Source: Ensifer sp. LC11 | Lineage (GTDB): Bacteria; Pseudomonadota; Alphaproteobacteria; Rhizobiales; Rhizobiaceae | Length of the DNA: 64,000 bases | Direction of reading: 5' to 3' | Assembly (NCBI RefSeq): GCF_001695835.1 | Contig: NZ_MBSO01000012.1 | Span: forward strand, 310,001-374,000 | Shown here: positions 9,042-17,812 of the stretch, piece by piece | How positions within the stretch are numbered: the stretch's first letter is position 1 | Layout of the letters: every line of letters starts with the position of its first letter | Made by a program: the position numbers and the translations under genes | Notes under the pieces: model-generated | Seen by the model: the letters and a program-made list of their open reading frames with translations, nothing else | The model's database searches: none | What the model was told of the DNA's origin: nothing

Positions 9042-10274
9042 TCAGAGCGCGTTCAGCAGTTCCAGCGTCGCCCAGCCGTCGGCCGGGCGGCCGAGACGAA
9101 GCTGCTCCTTCTGCAGTGCCGCACGGGTGCCCGAGCCGAGGATGCCGTCGATCTTGCCGACGTCGTGGCCGAGCGTCTGGAGCTTGGTCTGCAGCGCCTT
9201 CATGCCGGCGTCGTCGAGGCCCGGCTCCGGATTGCCACCCTCATAGTTCGGCGCGCCGCCGAGGCGGGTCGCGAAGTAGGCGGCCGACGTCGTGTAGATG
9301 AACGACTGGTTCCACTCGAGATAGACGTTGAAGTTGGGGTAGGTGAGGAAGGCCACGCCCTTGCGGCCCTGCGGCAGCACCAGCGAGGCTTCGAGATTGC
9401 CATTGGCGGTGTTGCCGTCGCGTGGGCTGACGCCGAGCGCGAACCAGTCGGCCGCCTTCATGCCCGGCTGCAGGCCGGTCTTTTCCCAGGCGAGTTCAGC
9501 AGGAACGCTGACTTCCTGGATCCAGGGCTGGCCGGCCTTGAAGCCGAGGCTCTGGATGAACTTGGCGGCGGTCAGGATCGCGTCGGGGGAGCTCTTCTTC
9601 AGGTTGACGTGGCCGTCGCCGTCTCCATCGACGCCATAGGCGATGATGTCTTCCGGCAGCATCTGCACCTGGCCGATCTCGCCGGCCCAGGCGCCGGTCG
9701 TCGTCGCCGGGTCGAGGTCGCCATGTTGCACCATCTCGATGGCCGCGATCAGCTGCGGCCGGAACATCTCCGGACGGCGGCAATCATGCGACAGCGTCAC
9801 CAGCGCATCGCGGGTGTTGAAGTCGCCCTGGACGGCGCCGAAGTCGGTCTCCATCGCCCAGAAGGCGGTAATGACAGGGGCCGGCACGCCGAATTCCTTC
9901 TCGGCGCGGGCAAAGACCTCGGCATATTCCTTCATCTTCTGCTGGCCGATATCCAGGCGCGACTTGCTGACGGTGCGCTTGGAGAACTCGGTGAAGGTCT
10001 GCTTGAAGACGCCCTGGGCGCGGTCGCGGCTCAGTACCTTCTCGTTGATGACGGCGCCGGCAAGCGCACGGTCGGCGACATCGGTCGGAACGCCCTTGGC
10101 CACGGCCTCGGCCTTCACGCCCTGAAGAAAGGCGCCGAGGTCGCCGCCGCAGGCGACAGCCGGAGCCGCCGTCTGCGCACCTGTCAGTGCCGCGGTCTGG
10201 GCGGCCGCCGCAGAGGCGGTCAGTGCCAAAAGGGCGACGGAGGCAAGGGCGTGCCGGGCTATGCGGGTCATCAT
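9042..10274 (-). CDS. MltB-like lytic murein transglycosylase with peptidoglycan-binding domain
   Basis: A protein of 410 residues. A signal peptide (MMTRIARHALASVALLALTASAAAA) is followed by an SLT_2 transglycosylase domain with the catalytic motif AFWAMETDFG, Glu142, and 'WAGEIGQVQMLPEDIIAYGVDGDGDG' lining the groove. The C-terminal ~65 residues form a peptidoglycan_binding_1 domain ('MKALQTKLQTLGHDVGKIDGILGSGTRAALQ'). It cleaves the MurNAc-GlcNAc bond to 1,6-anhydro ends in the periplasm. The ATG at 10274 has AAAGGAA just upstream, whereas the open frame starts 13 codons earlier. A strong terminator follows, so it is a single-gene unit. Confidence 0.93.
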   Translation of the reverse strand: MMTRIARHALASVALLALTASAAAAQTAALTGAQTAAPAVACGGDLGAFLQGVKAEAVAKGVPTDVADRALAGAVINEKVLSRDRAQGVFKQTFTEFSKRTVSKSRLDIGQQKMKEYAEVFARAEKEFGVPAPVITAFWAMETDFGAVQGDFNTRDALVTLSHDCRRPEMFRPQLIAAIEMVQHGDLDPATTTGAWAGEIGQVQMLPEDIIAYGVDGDGDGHVNLKKSSPDAILTAAKFIQSLGFKAGQPWIQEVSVPAELAWEKTGLQPGMKAADWFALGVSPRDGNTANGNLEASLVLPQGRKGVAFLTYPNFNVYLEWNQSFIYTTSAAYFATRLGGAPNYEGGNPEPGLDDAGMKALQTKLQTLGHDVGKIDGILGSGTRAALQKEQLRLGRPADGWATLELLNAL

Positions 10275-10416
10275 AAATTCCTTTCTTTGCCCTGGGATGC
10301 GAGGCACCGCCACGGGCAGCCAAATAGCTGGGATACGAAATCTGTCGTTGCTCTTTCAGAGCATTATGACCGAAAGAAGAAAATGGGTTTTCCTGCCGCA
10401 CCTATCAGCAGGATTG

Positions 10417-11208
10417 TCAGTTCTGCTTCGCCTGCGAGACCGCCGCGACCCAGTTCTTCCAGTTTTTCGCCGAGCCGGCGAAGACATTGATATCGGTGGC
10501 GCCGTCGATACCCGGAATGACCCCGGTGCTCGTGTACTGCCAGAACGCCCAGCGACGCTCGACATAGATCTCGCCCGGGTGCTTGGCGACCGAGCGCACC
10601 CAGAAGTGATGTTCCTTGAACTGGTCGACGAGATTGTCCCGGTGGAAATCGACCGAGGTGTAGATGATCGGACGTTTGCCGTAGTGGGCTTCGAGCCGGT
10701 CCATGAAGCGCTTCATCTCGACGCGCACTTCGTCCGGCGTCGGGCGATGGCGGCAGGTCTTCGATTCGCCGTTCCATTCGACGTCGAGAACCGGCGGCAG
10801 ATAGACGGCGCTCTTCGGCACGTTGGCGATGAACCAGTCGGCCTGGGCGTCGGCGGTCGAGCAGAAATAATAGAAGTGATAGGGCGCGTAAGGGATGCCG
10901 GCGGCACGCGCCTGCTGCCAATAGTCGGTGAAGCGCGTATCGACCCTGTCCTTGCCTTCCGTCGCCTTGATGAAGGCGAAGGAGACGCCCGAGTTCTTCA
11001 CCTTCATCCAGTTGATATCGCCATTCCATTTCGAAACGTCGATGCCATGGATGTTGTGGTGCTGCGGGGTGCGATCGCCGAAATTCTGCGGATCCGTATC
11101 CTGGAAGCGCGGCGGGATCGAGGCCGTCTGCATCAGGTCGTAATCGGTCGACGAACAGGCGGAAAGGAGGGTGGCAATGGGCAAGAGAGCCAGGAGAAGC
11201 CGGCGCAT
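10417..11208 (-). CDS. GH25 family lysozyme-like lipoprotein
   Basis: A protein of 263 residues. The N-terminus MRRLLLALLPIATLLSACS contains a lipobox (LSAC), so it is probably lipidated. The GH25 (Chalaropsis-type muramidase) fold is indicated by 'IHGIDVSKWNGDINW', 'FAFIKATEGKDRVD', 'YAPYHFYYFCSTADAQADWF', 'LPPVLDVEWNG' with the catalytic Asp-x-Glu, 'PIIYTSVDFHRDN' and 'RWAFWQYTSTGVIPGIDGATDINVF'. These enzymes hydrolyse MurNAc-beta-1,4-GlcNAc. The start at 11208 puts the signal peptide at residue 1; the frame is open 13 codons further. It is oriented like the MltB-like gene 142 bp downstream, so the two may share a remodelling role, but the gap permits separate promoters. Confidence 0.92.
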   Translation of the reverse strand: MRRLLLALLPIATLLSACSSTDYDLMQTASIPPRFQDTDPQNFGDRTPQHHNIHGIDVSKWNGDINWMKVKNSGVSFAFIKATEGKDRVDTRFTDYWQQARAAGIPYAPYHFYYFCSTADAQADWFIANVPKSAVYLPPVLDVEWNGESKTCRHRPTPDEVRVEMKRFMDRLEAHYGKRPIIYTSVDFHRDNLVDQFKEHHFWVRSVAKHPGEIYVERRWAFWQYTSTGVIPGIDGATDINVFAGSAKNWKNWVAAVSQAKQN

Positions 11209-11461
11209 GGGGTACCTGTCTAGAGACGAGCGACGATCCTGCCTCACACGATGGCTTCCATATCGGTGATTTCCCCCAGCGAGGCGTGAACCCCATTTTC
11301 ACCATATCATCGTAAAAATTGGGTTAGCTCAAGCGGGAATTGCAGGGGAACCGAGGGCTCAGCCGCTGCCAAGGTTCAGGCAGGCGTGCCGTTTCTTCGG
11401 CGCTCGCTCGCCGCGGTGGCCGCCGGCGGGCGGCCGATCATGTCGCTACCGGCTTTTGGTC

Positions 11462-12130
11462 TCAGGCGGCTGCCGCAACCGCGGGGCGATGATAGACGGC
11501 CAGCCAGGCATAGCCGCGGCCGATCGCGCGCCGTTCGAGATCGGCGCCATTCTCTCTGGCCTTCTCACGCAAAACGTCGAAAAGGCGGTCGCGCGGCGTG
11601 ACATGGAAGCGGTTGAGCCAGCCGTGCAGCGCGCGGCGGAAGCTCGTCGGCAGGCGCTCCTGCTGGCCGAAATCGGCGATGTGCAGCGAGCCGCCGGCAT
11701 TGAGTGCTGCGATCGCCGCATCGATCGCCTTCTGCCAATCGGGGATCATCGACAGAGAATAGGAAAGGACGATGTGGTCGAAGCCGCGTTCGCCGAAGAT
11801 TGCCGGGTCGAAATCCGTGGCGTCGGCGACCCGAAGCGCTGCGCGCGGCTTGCCACTGCGGTTGAGCTTTGCGTCGGCCGAGGTCAGCATTTCGGCGGAG
11901 ATATCGAGGCCGAAGAGGCGCGCGGAGGGGAAGCAGCGGCCGATCAGCGAAAGGTTGCGCCCGGTGCCGCAGCCAACCTCAAGGACCGAAGCGCCAGGCG
12001 CCGGGTTCATGTCCCGGATCAGCGTATCGCGGCCGAAGAGATAGTATTTGCGCGTCAGATCGTAGAAATGCCGCTGGTAGCGGTACATGTGGTCCATGCG
12101 CCGCGCGTGGGAGATCCCGGTCTCACGCAT
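11462..12130 (-). CDS. btaB: diacylglycerylhomoserine N-methyltransferase (betaine lipid synthesis)
   Basis: A protein of 222 residues with a class I SAM-binding motif VLEVGCGTGRNLSLIG and the downstream 'FDHIVLSYSLSMIPDWQKAIDAA'. The N-terminal 'HMYRYQRHFYDLTRKYYLFGRD' is typical of BtaB. It methylates diacylglycerylhomoserine three times to give diacylglyceryl-N,N,N-trimethylhomoserine (DGTS), a phosphorus-free membrane lipid. The assignment rests on this signature and on btaA lying 4 bp upstream in the same direction. The ATG at 12130 follows the btaA stop directly; longer frames starting inside btaA are rejected. Rhizobia make DGTS under phosphate limitation. Confidence 0.9.
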   Translation of the reverse strand: MRETGISHARRMDHMYRYQRHFYDLTRKYYLFGRDTLIRDMNPAPGASVLEVGCGTGRNLSLIGRCFPSARLFGLDISAEMLTSADAKLNRSGKPRAALRVADATDFDPAIFGERGFDHIVLSYSLSMIPDWQKAIDAAIAALNAGGSLHIADFGQQERLPTSFRRALHGWLNRFHVTPRDRLFDVLREKARENGADLERRAIGRGYAWLAVYHRPAVAAAA

Positions 12131-12134
12131 CGGC

Positions 12135-13385
12135 TCACGCCTTCTTCCGGTAGATATGGAAGCCGCCATAGATGGCGGAGCGGTCTTCGGCACCAAGCTT
12201 TGCCGAGGCCCCGGCATCATAGTGCCAGTGGTCGAGCAGTGCTGCGGAGACACGGCCCGGCAGGATGCTATCCTCGGCGGCCGTGCGGAAGATGACGACC
12301 GCGCCGGTATCGGCGGTGCGGGTGATTTCCGTCCAGAGGTCGTTCAGCTGCTGATCGGTCATCCAGTCCTGTGCGTCGAGCAGGATGTAACGGTCGACCG
12401 AACCTGCGGGCTTGCCGGCCAGAAGCTCGGTGAAGCTCGCGTGATGGACCTCGACGCGCTCGGCATTGTTGCGGATGACCTCATAGGCGGAGGCACTGAG
12501 ATAGGGCGGCAGCTCGCCTTCATGCGCCAGCGGATAGCGACGGGCGAAGGCCTGCCAGGCAAAATAGTTTTCGCGCAACGGGAAATGACAGGTGAGCTTT
12601 TCCAGGCGATGGCGCAGCACGGCGGCAAGCGATTTCTCGGCACTGAGGCTTGCGAGCTCGTCGAACTGCTGCGGAGGGATGCCGAGGCCGAAAAGCGAGC
12701 TCTTGCGCCCGGTGATCCAGCGAATGACGGGACGATCGAAAAGCGGCGCCAGGCGCTCGTCAAAAAACTGGCGCTGCTCGCGCATCGAGCGCGCCTCAAC
12801 GAATTCTTCCGGGTTGACGCCGTGCAGGCGGGCGAGCAGGTGGCTTGCCGCAATGAAGCGGCCGAGCAGGCCGGTGCGATAGATATTGCGGCCGAAGACG
12901 CCGACGCGCCGGCGACCGGTGAGGTCACGGCTGTTCCAGTAGCTGCGCGTGGCCGTGTCGAGCTTCGGCGCGATGAAGAGGTCGAAGGCCTGGACGTTGG
13001 AGGTCGTGCCCTGGGTTGCCAGGAAACGCATGACGTCCTTGTGGCTCGGCAGATGGCGGAAGGCCGCGATCTTCAGGCGGTTGAGCGCGATGTGGTGCGG
13101 GTTGAGGTCGACGACGTCGATCTTCCGCGGTCCGGCCGAGAGATAGGTCAGCATGTTGCAGCCGCCGGAGCCGATGGTGACGATCCGCTGCTCCGGGCCG
13201 ATCTGCATCGCTTCCATGTCAACGATCGGATCTTCCCAGATCTGCGGGTAGACGAGACCCGAAAAAAGCAGGCCGAAGAGGCGTTCCGACAGGCCGGCCA
13301 ACGAGAGGGTCTTGTGCTGCAGCAGGGCGTTCTTGAGCTTCGGATTTTTTCTGCCAAAGCCTACGTCAGGAGCGAGTTCAGTCAT
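12135..13385 (-). CDS. btaA: S-adenosylmethionine:diacylglycerol 3-amino-3-carboxypropyltransferase
   Basis: A protein of 416 residues of the DUF3419/BtaA family. Recognisable blocks are 'LFSGLVYPQIWEDPIVDMEAMQIGPEQRIVTIGSGGCNMLTYL' with the SAM-binding IGSGGCN turn, 'IDVVDLNPHHIALNRLK', and a C-terminal 'DRYILLDAQDWMTDQQLNDLWTEI' plus 'VVIFRTAAEDSILPGRV'. It transfers the aminocarboxypropyl group of SAM to diacylglycerol, the first step to DGTS. It is the first gene of a two-gene operon with btaB. Expression in rhizobia depends on PhoB; the upstream region holds only a weak Pho-box-like sequence (13433-13450). Confidence 0.95.
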   Translation of the reverse strand: MTELAPDVGFGRKNPKLKNALLQHKTLSLAGLSERLFGLLFSGLVYPQIWEDPIVDMEAMQIGPEQRIVTIGSGGCNMLTYLSAGPRKIDVVDLNPHHIALNRLKIAAFRHLPSHKDVMRFLATQGTTSNVQAFDLFIAPKLDTATRSYWNSRDLTGRRRVGVFGRNIYRTGLLGRFIAASHLLARLHGVNPEEFVEARSMREQRQFFDERLAPLFDRPVIRWITGRKSSLFGLGIPPQQFDELASLSAEKSLAAVLRHRLEKLTCHFPLRENYFAWQAFARRYPLAHEGELPPYLSASAYEVIRNNAERVEVHHASFTELLAGKPAGSVDRYILLDAQDWMTDQQLNDLWTEITRTADTGAVVIFRTAAEDSILPGRVSAALLDHWHYDAGASAKLGAEDRSAIYGGFHIYRKKA

Positions 13386-13432
13386 CTCTGCCGGTCATCC
13401 AGTTGAAACTTAGCCGCTTCTAAATTGACTCG

Positions 13433-13450
13433 GCTACACTTTGATGACGG
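13433..13450 (-). promoter_or_regulatory. weak candidate Pho box upstream of btaA
   Basis: On the minus strand CCGTCATCAAAGTGTAGC matches the first CTGTCAT half of the Pho box in 6 of 7 positions, but the second half poorly. It lies about 48 bp upstream of the btaA start. Recorded because btaAB of rhizobia is PhoB-controlled; the match alone is not strong. Confidence 0.25.
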
Positions 13451-13563
13451 GCTTTCCCACAGCCTGGTCGGGTGGCTGAACGGACGGAACTACAATTTTT
13501 CACCCATAAGAATTCATTAAACCCTGGCGTGCTAGCACCTCCTCATATTCGGGGGGCGTCGAC

Positions 13564-15117
13564 ATGATGTTAAGAACGTTTCTGCCGAAGCCCGAGCAGC
13601 GATTTGCTGCTGCCGGCGCGGCATTGGGGGCTCTGGTTTCTGCGGCGTGGCTGGTGACGGAAACCGTTCTCATTGAACAACCGACGATGCACTGGGACGT
13701 TACCGCCATGGTTGCGGCCGGTGCCATGCCGTTTCTCCTCGGCGGCTCCTTCTATCGCTGGCGCTATTCGCGCCGGCTCGAACTTGAATTGCATGCGGCC
13801 CGCCGCGCGGAGCGGCGTTTGCGCCATGAGGTCCATCGCGACAAGCTCACGGGGCTTGCAAATCGCGCGGCGCTCGAGGTGGACGTTCGCCAGGCGCTTT
13901 GCGCCGAAGGGGTTGCGTTCGAGCGCAAGTCGTTGCTCCTTCTCGACCTCGATCGGTTCAAGGCAATCAACGACACGATGGGACACGATGCCGGCGACCG
14001 GCTGCTGGCGCTGTTCGGCGCGCGGCTGCGCCGGGCGTTTGCGGGAGAGGCGACCGTGTATCGGCTGGGGGGCGACGAGTTCGTGGTCGCGGCCGCCGGT
14101 GCGTCATCGCAAGCCGAGGCCGAAATGCTTGCTACGCGCATCGAGAAGCTGTTCGAGCAGCCGTTCGATCTGGGCGAGGCGCAGGTCGCCTCCGGTTGCA
14201 GCATCGGCATCGCCTTCATCGAGAAGTCGGACAAGACGACGGGCGACGTGTTGAAACGGGCGGACCTGGCGCTCTACGAGGCAAAGGCGATCAGCGGCAA
14301 TAGCCATGCCTTTCATTCCGAAACCCTGTCCGATGCCAAGCGGCAGCGGGCGGAAGCAGAACGGGATCTGGTGCGGGGCTTTGCCCAGGAGGAATTCTTC
14401 CTCGAGTTTCTACCGATAGCCGGTGTCGAAAGCGGTGCCGTCAGAGGTTTCGAGGCACTGTTGCGCTGGCGGCATCCGCTTCGCGGCGTAATCGGCGTCG
14501 AAACGTTCGAGCTGCCGGAGCAGAGCGCGGTCACCCTGTCGCTTGGCGGTTGGGCGCTTCAGGCCGCCTGCCGGCAGGCGGCCGGCTGGCCCTCGCCGAC
14601 GGGGCTGACGGTGGTGCCTTTCGCTCCCCAACTCAAGGATCGCGATTTCGTCGCGCAGGTGGAGCGGTGCCTCCGGGAGGCAGGCCTGCCACCGGGCCGG
14701 CTGACGATCGAGATTGCCGACGGCATTTCGACCGATGACCTTGCCCTTGTGGGTGAAAACTTGCGGGGCCTGCGCGCACTCGGCGTGCGCGTCGCCCTTG
14801 GCGGGGGCTCGGCCTCGTCGCTGCCTTTGAACCAGATCTCCGACGTGCAGCCCGATCAGGTGACCGTCGATCTGACCGCCGTCCGGGCGGCGCACGGCAG
14901 TGAACGCTGCATCGCGCTGCTCGCCTGCCTGATCAAGACAGGGCAGGTGCTGCGCCTTGCGATCGGCGTCAGCGGCGTTGAGAAGGAAAGCGAGGCGGAT
15001 TGCGCGCGCGCCTGCGGCGCGGCAGAGATCCGCGGCCCATGGGTTTCGTCTCCATTGGCTGATGTCGCAGCGCTGTTTGATAATGGAGAAACGGCAGAAC
15101 TTCTCCGGTCCGCCTAG
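13564..15117 (+). CDS. membrane-anchored GGDEF protein with degenerate EAL domain
   Basis: A protein of 517 residues. Two hydrophobic segments (about 14-35 and 47-64) anchor the N-terminus. A GGDEF domain follows (about 90-250) with 'DKLTGLANR' and an intact GGDEF at 169-173, so diguanylate cyclase activity is plausible; no RxxD inhibitory site precedes it. The C-terminal domain (about 275-515) keeps the EAL signature (FEALLRWRHP, 297-305) but has 'VVPFAP' in place of the catalytic Asn strand, 'ALGGGSASS' in place of DDFG, and lacks the LKID lysine. It is therefore probably a phosphodiesterase-dead domain used for sensing or binding. A GGGGGG stretch precedes the start; a second ATG is adjacent. 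The gene is divergent from btaAB. Confidence 0.9.
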   Translation: MMLRTFLPKPEQRFAAAGAALGALVSAAWLVTETVLIEQPTMHWDVTAMVAAGAMPFLLGGSFYRWRYSRRLELELHAARRAERRLRHEVHRDKLTGLANRAALEVDVRQALCAEGVAFERKSLLLLDLDRFKAINDTMGHDAGDRLLALFGARLRRAFAGEATVYRLGGDEFVVAAAGASSQAEAEMLATRIEKLFEQPFDLGEAQVASGCSIGIAFIEKSDKTTGDVLKRADLALYEAKAISGNSHAFHSETLSDAKRQRAEAERDLVRGFAQEEFFLEFLPIAGVESGAVRGFEALLRWRHPLRGVIGVETFELPEQSAVTLSLGGWALQAACRQAAGWPSPTGLTVVPFAPQLKDRDFVAQVERCLREAGLPPGRLTIEIADGISTDDLALVGENLRGLRALGVRVALGGGSASSLPLNQISDVQPDQVTVDLTAVRAAHGSERCIALLACLIKTGQVLRLAIGVSGVEKESEADCARACGAAEIRGPWVSSPLADVAALFDNGETAELLRSA

Positions 15118-15254
15118 CCGAGGCGCCATTGCGCGCGCATGGGCTCCTTGCCGCTCCCAACCTCTGGGGCGTCTTCCTAAATTGAGAGTTGAGGCCAACA
15201 GGGGCTTTCCCTTGCTGCGAAATGCTGGTTCTCTTGGCGCCTCCGGAGGAACGC

Positions 15255-16604
15255 ATGGGACGGATATTGAGAATATCGGGCGCCACGTTGGTGCTCATCA
15301 TCGTCGGCCTCTTTGGTTGGCTCGCGCTGGCGCCGCCGGAACTGCTCAAGGTCGGTGACGGTTACGCGGCGAAAATCGTCTGCTCCAACGTGTTCATCGC
15401 CGGGCGCGACGCCGAGGCGGTGCTCGCCGACGACGTTCAGGCACCTGGGAATCCCTTGCTGAGGCTGGTCAGCGTCGCCGTGGATAGCGGGAACCAGATG
15501 GTGACGGCTCGGATCCTCGGCTTTGCGGCTGCAGGCCACGCGGTCTACCGGCCGGGGGCAGGCTGCACGAGCCTGCCTGATGGCGACGGCGGCGGGCTTG
15601 CACCGATCCAGACGACCGATGCGGCAGCACCCTTGCCGGATGTGCCCTGGCCGGAAGGTGGGCGGGCTGAGATCGATCCGGCCCTGCAGAAGCTGATAGA
15701 GGACGGAGATCTCGCCGGGCCGGGCATGCGGGCGATCGCCGTGATCCGTGATGGTCGCCTGGTCGCCGAAACCTATGGCAAGGGCTTTGACCGCTCGACG
15801 CCGCTTCTCGGCTGGTCGATGACAAAATCCGTGACGGCAGCGTTGATCGGCCTGCGCGTCGCCGACGGCCGGATGGACGTGTCGCGCGCCGGCCTCCTGC
15901 CGGAATGGACTGATGACGAGCGCGCGCGCATCACGCTTGCCGATCTGATGGCGATGCAGAGCGGCCTGGAGTTCAATGAAAACTACGGTGACGTCACCGA
16001 CGTGACCCGAATGCTCTACCTCGAAAAGGACATGGCCGGTTATGCGGCTGCCAAGCGGCTCAGCTCCAAACCTGGAGCGGACTTCCATTACTCCAGCGGC
16101 ACAAGCACTTTGCTGGCGCGGATGTGGATGCGGACATTCGATGACCCGGCGACGGCGCTTGCCTTTCCGCAGGACGCTCTGTTTCGGCCATTGGGCATGA
16201 CCAGCGCCGTCCTCGAGACGGATGCCAGCGACACCTTTGTCGGCTCGTCCTATATGTATGCGACGGCGCAGGACTGGGCTCGCTTTGCGCAGTTCCTGCT
16301 GCAGGATGGCGTCTGGAAGGACAGGGCAATGCTGCCGAAGGACTATGTCGCCTTCATGCGCACGCCGACCAAGGCGTCCGGTGGCAAATACGGCCAGGGC
16401 CAGGTGTGGCTGGAGGAAAACGGTGTTCGCGCCGGTACCGGCAGTTTTCCGGCGGATGCCTTCTGGATGCTGGGGCATGACGGCCAGGCGATCATGCTGG
16501 TGCCTTCACTGAAGCTTGCGGTGGTGCGGCTCGGCCTCACGCCCTCGCGCCTCGGTTATGACGTGCAGAAGCTCAACGCCAAAATAATAGAGGCGCTCGA
16601 TTGA
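15255..16604 (+). CDS. serine hydrolase, beta-lactamase/penicillin-binding-protein-like (class C fold)
   Basis: A protein of 449 residues with an N-terminal membrane segment (about 7-26). The catalytic SxxK tetrad SMTK is at 188-191 in 'LLGWSMTKSVTAALIGL'; a Tyr-Ser-Ser motif follows in 'DFHYSSGTSTLLARM', and 'GHDGQAIMLVPS' near the C-terminus occupies the KTG/HxG position. This places it in the beta-lactamase (PF00144) superfamily, which includes esterases, D-aminopeptidases and 6-aminohexanoate-dimer hydrolase-like enzymes. The substrate cannot be deduced, and resistance to beta-lactams should not be assumed. A GGAGGA site precedes the ATG at 15255; the frame is open 22 codons further upstream. 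It converges on an SLT gene, with a shared hairpin at its stop codon. Confidence 0.88.
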   Translation: MGRILRISGATLVLIIVGLFGWLALAPPELLKVGDGYAAKIVCSNVFIAGRDAEAVLADDVQAPGNPLLRLVSVAVDSGNQMVTARILGFAAAGHAVYRPGAGCTSLPDGDGGGLAPIQTTDAAAPLPDVPWPEGGRAEIDPALQKLIEDGDLAGPGMRAIAVIRDGRLVAETYGKGFDRSTPLLGWSMTKSVTAALIGLRVADGRMDVSRAGLLPEWTDDERARITLADLMAMQSGLEFNENYGDVTDVTRMLYLEKDMAGYAAAKRLSSKPGADFHYSSGTSTLLARMWMRTFDDPATALAFPQDALFRPLGMTSAVLETDASDTFVGSSYMYATAQDWARFAQFLLQDGVWKDRAMLPKDYVAFMRTPTKASGGKYGQGQVWLEENGVRAGTGSFPADAFWMLGHDGQAIMLVPSLKLAVVRLGLTPSRLGYDVQKLNAKIIEALD

Positions 16605-16611
16605 GCGCCTC
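16590..16611. terminator. hairpin between convergent genes
   Basis: GAGGCGCTC (16590-16598) and GAGCGCCTC (16603-16611) form a perfect 9-bp stem with loop GATT, overlapping the stop codon of the serine hydrolase gene. On the minus strand it is followed by TATTATTTT, so it may serve mainly the minus-strand SLT gene. Confidence 0.6.
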
Positions 16612-16649
16612 ATAACGTGGTCGGGCTATGGTCTTGAGCGGGGCTCCGC

Positions 16650-17696
16650 TCACTTCATGCCGAGTTCTTCGAGAAGGCCCTTGCGCTTGGCGTGGTAATA
16701 ATAGCCGCTGGCATAGAGCTTGACTGCGCCGTCGTGCTTGTTGTCGGCCACCATCCAGGCGCCGTGCAGGTACTTCGTCGCGTATTTGAGGTTGGTTTCG
16801 GCGTCGAACAGGCCTTCCGCCGGACCGTCATAGCCGAGGCCCTTGGCAGTGTTGTAGCGGATCTGCATCAGGCCGTAGTTGCCCTTGCTGTAGGCCCGCG
16901 GGTTGTAGTTGCTCTCGCGCTTGACGACGCGGTGCACCAGTTCGACCGGGATGCCGTTGAGATCGGCATAGTATTTGATCAGCTTGTCGAGTTCGGGACG
17001 CGAGCTGGTCGGCGTCTTGGAGAACTTCATCGAATCCGGAATGACGCTGGCAACGGCCGCGACCGTCGAGCCGATGACGCCGGTCTTCGGGCGTTCGGTC
17101 GGCACGATCATGCGGTTTGCGACCAGCGTTTCGAGACCGACGGGCTCGCCGGTGTCGAAGTCCGATTCCATCGCGGCGGCAACCGCGAGCGTCGAAATCG
17201 GAAGATCCTGTACTCGGCCCGACTTTGCCGTCGCCGGCGAGGGGGCTGCGGCCGCCATTTGTGTCGCGTCACCCGACAGCGGGGCTTCGGCCGCGGCGAT
17301 TGCCGCGGTGGCGTTGGTTTGCGTTGCCGGAGCGACCATGGCAAGCGCCATGGTGTCACCCGGTTTGGCAGCGGGGACTGCGACCAGTGCGGGGGCGGCT
17401 TTGGCGCCTTGTGCGAGGTCAGCCGCCACCGGATAGGTGACCGCGACGCCCGATGCCTGGGCAGCGGTCTGTGCCGTCAGCGCGGCGCTGGTTGCAGTGG
17501 CTGCACCGTCCGGCGTGGGCAGCGCATAGGCCGTCATTTCGGTGCCGGGCTTTGCAAGCGGGGTGACCGTCTGAACGGCCGTCAGTTCTTCGAGCGACGT
17601 GTGCTCTACCGTAGAGCATCCCGAGACGAGGGTCGCCGACAGGATAGCTGCCACGCCAAACGTCTGTTTGGTAAGGGAAATACGGTACTTCGCCAT
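16650..17696 (-). CDS. lytic transglycosylase SLT domain lipoprotein
   Basis: A protein of 348 residues. The N-terminus has a lipoprotein signal with lipobox VSGC ('LSATLVSGCSTVEH'). Residues of about 30-180 are a low-complexity region rich in Ala, Thr and Pro, probably a flexible spacer. The C-terminal ~110 residues form an SLT (lysozyme-like) domain with 'LVHRVVKRESNYNPRAYSKGNYGLMQIRYNTAKGLGY', the catalytic Glu being in KRESNYN, and 'ETNLKYATKYLHGAWMVA'. It should cleave peptidoglycan glycosidic bonds at the outer membrane. The Ala-rich spacer is longer than in most family members. It is convergent with the serine hydrolase gene. Confidence 0.92.
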   Translation of the reverse strand: MAKYRISLTKQTFGVAAILSATLVSGCSTVEHTSLEELTAVQTVTPLAKPGTEMTAYALPTPDGAATATSAALTAQTAAQASGVAVTYPVAADLAQGAKAAPALVAVPAAKPGDTMALAMVAPATQTNATAAIAAAEAPLSGDATQMAAAAPSPATAKSGRVQDLPISTLAVAAAMESDFDTGEPVGLETLVANRMIVPTERPKTGVIGSTVAAVASVIPDSMKFSKTPTSSRPELDKLIKYYADLNGIPVELVHRVVKRESNYNPRAYSKGNYGLMQIRYNTAKGLGYDGPAEGLFDAETNLKYATKYLHGAWMVADNKHDGAVKLYASGYYYHAKRKGLLEELGMK

Positions 17697-17812
17697 TCTG
17701 TCACTTTCGTGCTTCTGGGCCCCGTAGCCCCTGCAAATCAGCGGTTGCCAGCCGCCAAGAGTGAATCTCCATTAACCTATGAGGCTGGCGGCGGCAAGCG
17801 CAGGGGTGCATT

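Noticed and set aside
15255-16604. Beta-lactam resistance gene
   Set aside because: The fold and SxxK are present, but the family is mostly esterases and peptidases; no resistance-specific motif supports such a claim.
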